From Bacillota bacterium (GTDB lineage: Bacteria > Bacillota > Clostridia > Oscillospirales > Oscillospiraceae): DNA of 9,971 nt. Of the stretch, positions 6,690 through 9,971 are shown piece by piece. The position numbers and the translations under genes are program-made. The notes beneath the pieces were generated by a model. The model was given only the letters and a program-made list of their open reading frames with translations, was not told where the DNA came from and made no database searches. Position 1 is the first letter of the stretch; each line of letters starts with the position of its first letter. The stretch is from positions 1-9,971 of the forward strand of contig JAEXCS010000021.1 of NCBI GenBank assembly GCA_023402075.1. The letters run 5' to 3'.

Positions 6690-6931
6690 GTTATTTTTAT
6701 TGCAGAAAATCTCGGGTTATTTTCAACAAACCGATTAAATAATTCAGTAAATTTACCTTATTGCATTTACTGATTCCCTTTCTTTCAGGTTCAGAATCAG
6801 ATCCTCCCTGTGGGAAAGCAGGATTTACTCTCTGCCGTAAGCAACTTCAAACTTCACATAGGTAAACTATTTACTAAATTTTTAATCGTTTCTTTTTTAA
6901 CCACTTGGATTTCTCCGTTTTACACAAAAAT
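6690..6931. other. AT-rich intergenic regulatory region with GTAAA/TTTAC repeats; no gene seen
   Basis: The 446 bases between the dehydrogenase gene and lacI (6537-6982) hold no convincing gene. Beyond the leader, promoter and lacI terminator described separately, this AT-rich part has several inverted repeats of a GTAAA/TTTAC half-site: TCAGTAAAT (6744-6752) with ATTTACTGA (6765-6773), the nested perfect palindrome GTAAATTTAC (6747-6756), and GTAAA-CTA-TTTAC (6862-6874). These could be regulator binding sites. A short plus-strand open frame from 6810 runs through the lacI terminator, has no family resemblance and is not called. Confidence 0.5.
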
Positions 6932-6965
6932 AAAACCAGAAAACTGTACACTGTTTTCTGGTTTT
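6932..6965 (-). terminator. Rho-independent terminator of lacI
   Basis: A 13-bp perfect stem pairs AAAACCAGAAAAC (6932-6944) with GTTTTCTGGTTTT (6953-6965) around an 8-base loop. On the minus strand the stem is followed by ATTTTTGTG. It lies 17 bases past the lacI stop codon, so lacI and the dehydrogenase operon are probably separate transcripts. Confidence 0.85.
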
Positions 6966-6982
6966 GGGAAGAATTCAGATTT

Positions 6983-8080
6983 TTATTTGTAGAGCGTCCG
7001 CCGCTCTCTCGGCCCGGTGCTCTTCCGGATAATCAGCTTTGGAAAATACTCAATGCGGGTGATTCCGTCAGGGCTGTCCCCAAGCTCGGAAGGATTGCTG
7101 CCGCTTTCAATCTTCCGAATCAGAATGTCCACCGCTTCTCGGCCCGTCTGCCGCGCATAGCACTCCACAGAGGTGAGGGAAATGGCCTTGTACTTGGAAA
7201 CGCTTGTATTGTCGCAGCCGCACACCGAATAGTCCTCGGGAATCCGTTTCCCAGCATCCAAAATTGCATCCATCACGCCAATGGCAATCATGTCGTTGAC
7301 GGCGACGAACGCCGTCATAGTTTCGCCCCGGTCAATCAGCCGCTTTGCAATCAGGTACCCCAGTTCATAGCCCTCGGGCACTGTTTTCAACTCCGACAAC
7401 TCCTGTTCCGGCGAACAGGCCAGCACGCTTTGCACCGGGTCAAACCCGTGCGCCTCATATACGGAGCGAAGCCCCTCCAACCGGCGAATCCGAGTAACCT
7501 GCTTGGTTTCAAAGGTGGAGGTGACCAGTGCAATCCGCTCGTGACCCAACTCCATCAGGTATTCGCCGATAATCGTGCCGACGCGAAATCCATCCAATTC
7601 CAAAATATCAGCGTTGTTATGTACGTTTTTATCGTAGATATGAATGGTGGGCTTGGTCCAATTCACCTGCTGAAGCAGCAAATTGTTTTCAGGCGGATAA
7701 AGAAAAAACACGCCCGCAAAGGGAAACTGATTGCAGATCTGCAAAATGCGCGTCTCCTGCGGAATCTCACGAAACGTATCAAATGCCAGCAGGGAATAGC
7801 CCAATTCCTTTGCACGGCGCTGCATGGCCTCCACCATATGGACATAGTAAAGATTTGAAAGTGTGGGGGTGATAGCCACCAGCACTTTGTTTTCAAGCGC
7901 GGTCGCCTTGGAAGCACTGCTTCGCATATATCCCAATTCATTGCAGGCGTCTATCACGCGGCGGCAGGTTCTCTCGGGGAATTTGCTGCCTTCTTTCCCA
8001 TTGAGAATCATGGAGACGGTTGCGGCGGAAACGCCTGCCCGCTTTGCGACATCTTTTGCAGTTACCCGTGGCTTCTTCAT
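6983..8080 (-). CDS. LacI/GalR-family transcriptional regulator
   Basis: Protein of 365 residues, slightly longer than the usual 330-345. The N-terminal DNA-binding domain is classical: VTAKDVAKRAGVSAATVSMI with the helix-turn-helix at about 8-27, then ERTCRRVIDACNELGY to residue 51. The periplasmic-binding-protein-like sensor domain follows, with recognisable landmarks such as DGFRVGTIIGEYLMELGHERIALV, FVAVNDMIAIGVMDAI, and the region beginning PEDYSVCGCDNT. Such regulators repress transport and catabolic genes until a sugar or related effector binds; the effector here is unknown. The ATG at 8080 is preferred because AAGGGG lies 8 bases upstream; the GTG at 8089 is within that spacing. The gene has its own near-consensus promoter containing a palindromic operator and its own terminator, and lies directly upstream of the dehydrogenase-TRAP-PHP operon, its likely target. 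Confidence 0.93.
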   Translation of the reverse strand: MKKPRVTAKDVAKRAGVSAATVSMILNGKEGSKFPERTCRRVIDACNELGYMRSSASKATALENKVLVAITPTLSNLYYVHMVEAMQRRAKELGYSLLAFDTFREIPQETRILQICNQFPFAGVFFLYPPENNLLLQQVNWTKPTIHIYDKNVHNNADILELDGFRVGTIIGEYLMELGHERIALVTSTFETKQVTRIRRLEGLRSVYEAHGFDPVQSVLACSPEQELSELKTVPEGYELGYLIAKRLIDRGETMTAFVAVNDMIAIGVMDAILDAGKRIPEDYSVCGCDNTSVSKYKAISLTSVECYARQTGREAVDILIRKIESGSNPSELGDSPDGITRIEYFPKLIIRKSTGPRERRTLYK

Positions 8081-8137
8081 CACTCCCACCCCTTTTCCGC
8101 GCGATGCTGTTCATCCATCAGCCGAAGATCTATTAAT

Positions 8138-8166
8138 ATTATAGCTGAACATTGTGCAATGTTCAA
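8138..8166 (-). promoter_or_regulatory. Sigma-A promoter of lacI
   Basis: On the minus strand TTGAAC (8166-8161) is followed after exactly 17 bases by a perfect TATAAT (8143-8138). Transcription would start near 8131, giving a leader of about 50 bases to the lacI ATG at 8080. A palindrome covers most of the -35 box and the spacer. Confidence 0.82.
8146..8165. promoter_or_regulatory. Palindromic operator overlapping the lacI promoter
   Basis: TGAACATTG (8146-8154) and CAATGTTCA (8157-8165) form a perfect 9-bp inverted repeat around a central TG. An even-length palindrome of about 20 bases is typical of LacI-family operators. Its place between the -35 and -10 boxes would block RNA polymerase directly, so autorepression by the LacI-type protein is the simplest reading. 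Confidence 0.75.
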
Positions 8167-8186
8167 TAACATATCCCCTTATTTCA

Positions 8187-8219
8187 AAGGCACGGCATTG
8201 GCAAAATGCCTTAAAGGCA
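8187..8219 (-). terminator. Possible weak terminator after the LUD gene
   Basis: The sequences AAGGCA (8187-8192), TGCCTT (8207-8212) and AAGGCA (8214-8219) can form two competing small hairpins, and GGCATT/AATGCC (8194-8199 / 8205-8210) can form a third. On the minus strand the structure is followed by TGAAATAAGG without a real U run. It lies 24-56 bases past the LUD stop and just upstream of the lacI promoter. Evidence for termination is weak. Confidence 0.3.
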
Positions 8220-8242
8220 GGTTCGCTGGCTTTCCCGTACCA

Positions 8243-8860
8243 TTAATAGCCATACTGTCCCTCTATAAAAATCACTTTGATTCTGTCTTTTGAAAACTGC
8301 CCGTTGATTAAAACAAAGTCATTACAGATGCGCTGCTGATGACGGCAGTCAACACATCTCCCAAGCTTTACGCACGGGGTGTGTTTTTGAAGCCGTTTGG
8401 CGTCCATCGGCGCTGCAATCTGCCTTGTCCGCCAAACCGCATCTTCCACCGTATCCACCAATTTATTGGTCCCCACAACGACAATCACCTGCTTGGGGCC
8501 ATACAGCATCGGGGCCACACGGCTTCCATTTCCATCAATGTTAAACAGCTTGCCGTCCATAGTAACCGCATTGGTTCCCGTAATAAATGTGTCTGCACTG
8601 AAATTCTTTAAATAGATTTCTCTTTTTTCTTCAGACGTGAGCCGCGGGTCGTGCTTGTCATAAAACTGAAAGCTCCCGTTTCTGAGAACTTCAAAAACCC
8701 CGGTCTGTTCCAATGTGACGGAATCCCCGCAGCCGATGGATTCGCCCGGCTTCAGCATGATGGAAAGCAGGGAAATCAGCCCTTGCGTGTCTTTAACATA
8801 AAACCCCGCCATATTGTTTTTTTGCAGATTAGTAATTGCCGTATTGATTCTTTCCAGCAT
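8243..8860 (-). CDS. LUD-domain (DUF162, LutC-like) protein with C-terminal cysteine cluster
   Basis: Protein of 205 residues that is mostly a single LUD domain, the family of LutB/LutC lactate-utilisation proteins. Signature stretches are IGCGDSVTLEQTGVFEVLRNG (about 42-62), TGTNAVTMDGKLFNIDGNGS (94-113) followed by RVAPMLYGPK, and VIVVVGTNKLV (125-135). The C-terminal part has four cysteines (Cys163, 169, 172, 179) in a C-x5-C-x2-C-x6-C pattern that could bind metal or an Fe-S cluster. No lutA or lutB partner is present, so a lactate dehydrogenase role is not supported; stand-alone copies of this short form are widespread in Clostridia with no clear function that I know of. The ATG at 8860 has AAAGAGAG about 10 bases upstream. 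No clear promoter was found in the 180-base gap upstream. Confidence 0.88.
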   Translation of the reverse strand: MLERINTAITNLQKNNMAGFYVKDTQGLISLLSIMLKPGESIGCGDSVTLEQTGVFEVLRNGSFQFYDKHDPRLTSEEKREIYLKNFSADTFITGTNAVTMDGKLFNIDGNGSRVAPMLYGPKQVIVVVGTNKLVDTVEDAVWRTRQIAAPMDAKRLQKHTPCVKLGRCVDCRHQQRICNDFVLINGQFSKDRIKVIFIEGQYGY

Positions 8861-8927
8861 GCACGTAAGCTCTCTTTCATTAAGTTAAGCCGTTAAAATC
8901 CGCCGGAATATTCGGCACAGAAGCAAT

Positions 8928-8966
8928 CAGCCTGCAACAAACGCATCCCCGCGTTGTTGCAGGCTG
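8928..8966. other. Long hairpin between the collagen-like gene and the LUD gene
   Basis: CAGCCTGCAACAA (8928-8940) plus CGC pairs with GCG plus TTGTTGCAGGCTG (ending at 8966), giving about 16 bp with one bulged A and a short C-rich loop. It begins about 75 bases past the collagen-like gene stop on the minus strand. Neither side has an immediate U run, so it may be an imperfect terminator of the collagen-like gene or part of the LUD leader. Confidence 0.55.
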
Positions 8967-9040
8967 GCTGCATAATCGTTTTCCTTGCATCGGCTGTAAG
9001 TAGATTATATCAGAAATTCCTTGCCGCTTGCACCTTTATT

Positions 9041-9820
9041 TTAACATGAATACAGCCAAGGTGACAACCGCTGACTTGTATCACCCGTGCTTATCCTTTG
9101 CCCGATTGTAAAGCCAGACAGGTTTTGTGCTCTGAAATTAATTGGCGGTGCATCTCCTCCCGCCGAAGCACCCGCAACAAATCCGCCTATAATTGAGGCA
9201 TTAACCTGATTATATACCGCCAGATAGTATGCTGTATCGGCCTTGAGTGTAACCGCTGTGGCCATCGGGATAACAAAAATTCCTCCGGTAATGGAATTGG
9301 CTGTGTTTGTTACTCCAAAAACCTCCGCCTGCCCGGTGCTGATTGGCTGCAAGATGGCCATTTGGAAAGCCCCCGTGCGCGCACCCACTTGCATGACGTA
9401 AGCCGCCAGTTCTGTAACAACCTTATCAGAACCGCAGTCAAATATCAGCGCAGCAAAGGCTTCGTTATTTCCTCCGCCCTGGTTATAAGAAATTCCTGCA
9501 TTAATCGTACCCAGTGTTCCTGTTTCAAGATACGAGCTTCCTGCACTTGAAGGCCCTGTGGGGCCGGTTGGCCCTATTCCGCCCGAGGAGCCGGTGGAAC
9601 CTTGAATGCCCTGCGGACCTGCGGGACCAATGGCCCCTTGCACGCCCTGTGCGCCTGTATTCCCGATAGGCCCGGTAATACCCTGTATTCCCTGCAACCC
9701 CGTGCTGCCGGTTGGCCCTTGGATGCCCTGCGCGCCTGTATTCCCGATAGACCCGGTAATTCCCTGAATCCCCTGCGGACCCGTGCTGCCGGTTGGCCCT
9801 TGGATGCCCTGTGCGCCTTT
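9041..9820 (-). CDS. Collagen-like Gly-X-Y repeat surface protein, 3' part after a frameshift
   Basis: From 9820 downward the frame encodes Gly-X-Y triplets (for example GAQGIQGPTGSTGPQGIQG) up to about 9545, then a non-collagenous C-terminal domain of about 165 residues ending ...SPWLYSC and TAA at 9041. That domain (GTINAGISYNQGGGNNEAFA onward) is rich in Gly, Ala, Ser, Thr and beta-prone residues, a likely globular trimerisation or exposed head domain as in BclA-type exosporium or surface collagen-like proteins; I do not recognise its exact family. A 2-base deletion near 9818-9825 separates it from the upstream repeat frame. No start codon with a ribosome binding site exists in the visible part; a TTG at 9697 lies inside the repeats and is not a credible start. 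Location on the spore or cell surface is inferred from the family. Confidence 0.8.
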   Translation of the reverse strand, partial: KGAQGIQGPTGSTGPQGIQGITGSIGNTGAQGIQGPTGSTGLQGIQGITGPIGNTGAQGVQGAIGPAGPQGIQGSTGSSGGIGPTGPTGPSSAGSSYLETGTLGTINAGISYNQGGGNNEAFAALIFDCGSDKVVTELAAYVMQVGARTGAFQMAILQPISTGQAEVFGVTNTANSITGGIFVIPMATAVTLKADTAYYLAVYNQVNASIIGGFVAGASAGGDAPPINFRAQNLSGFTIGQRISTGDTSQRLSPWLYSC

Positions 9821-9971
9821 ATCCGATAGGCCCGGTAATGCCCTGAATTCCCTGCGGACCCGTGCTGCCTATTGGCCCTTGGATGCCCTGTGCGCCTGTA
9901 TTCCCGATAGGCCCGGTAACACCCTGAATCCCCTGCGGACCCGTGCTGCCGGTTGGCCCTTGGATGCCCTG
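9640..9971. repeat. 81-bp tandem repeats in the collagen-like gene
   Basis: The decamer GGATGCCCTG recurs at 9721, 9802, 9881 and 9962, defining units 9721-9801 (81 bases), 9802-9880 (79 bases, with the 2-base loss) and 9881-9961 (81 bases), with a diverged copy at 9640-9720 and another starting at 9962. Units 9721-9801 and 9881-9961 differ at only 4 of 81 positions. Each unit encodes nine Gly-X-Y triplets. The array continues beyond the right edge. Confidence 0.9.
9819..9971 (-). CDS. Collagen-like repeat protein, upstream fragment ending at a frameshift stop (5' end outside window)
   Basis: Read from the right edge, 50 codons of perfect Gly-X-Y triplets (QGIQGPTGSTGPQGIQGVTG and so on) end at TAA (9821-9819). 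The stop arises because the unit reads CCTATCGGATAAAGG where the other copies have CCTATCGGGAATACAGG, a loss of two bases. Restoring two bases joins this fragment to the downstream frame that ends at 9041. It is therefore part of the same gene, which is either broken, phase-variable, or affected by a sequence error in a repeat. Confidence 0.75.
   Translation of the reverse strand, partial: QGIQGPTGSTGPQGIQGVTGPIGNTGAQGIQGPIGSTGPQGIQGITGPIG

Noticed and set aside
6810..7858. Plus-strand open frames across the lacI terminator and gene
   Set aside because: They are antisense to the clear LacI-family gene and pass through its terminator, with no supporting motifs.
9602..9829. Plus-strand repetitive open frame opposite the collagen repeats
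   Set aside because: Its repetitiveness is only the complement of the Gly-X-Y repeat array; no start signal or domain supports it.
9640..9971. CRISPR-like array
   Set aside because: The units are contiguous, lack unique spacers, and encode continuous Gly-X-Y triplets, so this is a coding tandem repeat.

Overview
The window looks like a chromosomal segment of a Gram-positive, anaerobic Clostridia-type bacterium, possibly of the Oscillospirales; that placement is inference. It rests on moderate GC content, strong AGGAGG-like ribosome binding sites, TTG/ATG starts, a lipoprotein TRAP-type solute receptor, a stand-alone LUD-domain protein, a clostridial-style bacterial glycerol-1-phosphate dehydrogenase homologue and a collagen-like Gly-X-Y surface protein. 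Apart from the 3' tail of a metY-like gene at the left edge, every gene lies on the minus strand.

Layout from left to right: the C-terminal end of an O-acetylhomoserine sulfhydrylase-like gene (+, 3-131); a strong bidirectional terminator (171-228); an MgtC/SapB-family membrane protein (237-935); a PHP-domain metallohydrolase (1087-2004); a complete TRAP transporter, dctM (2033-3328), dctQ (3325-3819) and dctP (3950-4990); an iron-dependent-alcohol-dehydrogenase-fold protein of the AraM/EgsA type (5190-6536); a 446-base regulatory gap; a LacI-family regulator (6983-8080); a small LUD-domain protein (8243-8860); and the 3' part of a collagen-like repeat gene with a 2-base frameshift (9041-9971, running off the right edge).

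The core is a probable catabolic locus read leftward: lacI, then dehydrogenase-dctP-dctQ-dctM-PHP hydrolase. dctQ and dctM overlap by 4 bases (ATGA) and the PHP gene follows dctM by 28 bases, so these are almost certainly cotranscribed. A 17-bp perfect hairpin between dctP and dctQ may set receptor-to-permease stoichiometry. The inferred scheme is that a small, probably carboxylated solute enters through the Na+/H+-coupled TRAP system, the PHP enzyme hydrolyses an ester or phosphoester bond, and the dehydrogenase carries out an NAD(P)-linked alcohol/ketone step, all controlled by the LacI-type protein. The substrate cannot be read from the sequence, and I know of no characterised pathway with this gene combination.

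The clearest regulatory signal is in front of lacI: a TTGAAC / 17-base spacer / TATAAT promoter whose -35 and spacer are covered by a perfect 9+2+9 palindrome, the expected arrangement for autorepression. A weaker promoter with a degenerate similar sequence lies in front of the dehydrogenase gene, downstream of AT-rich GTAAA/TTTAC inverted repeats.
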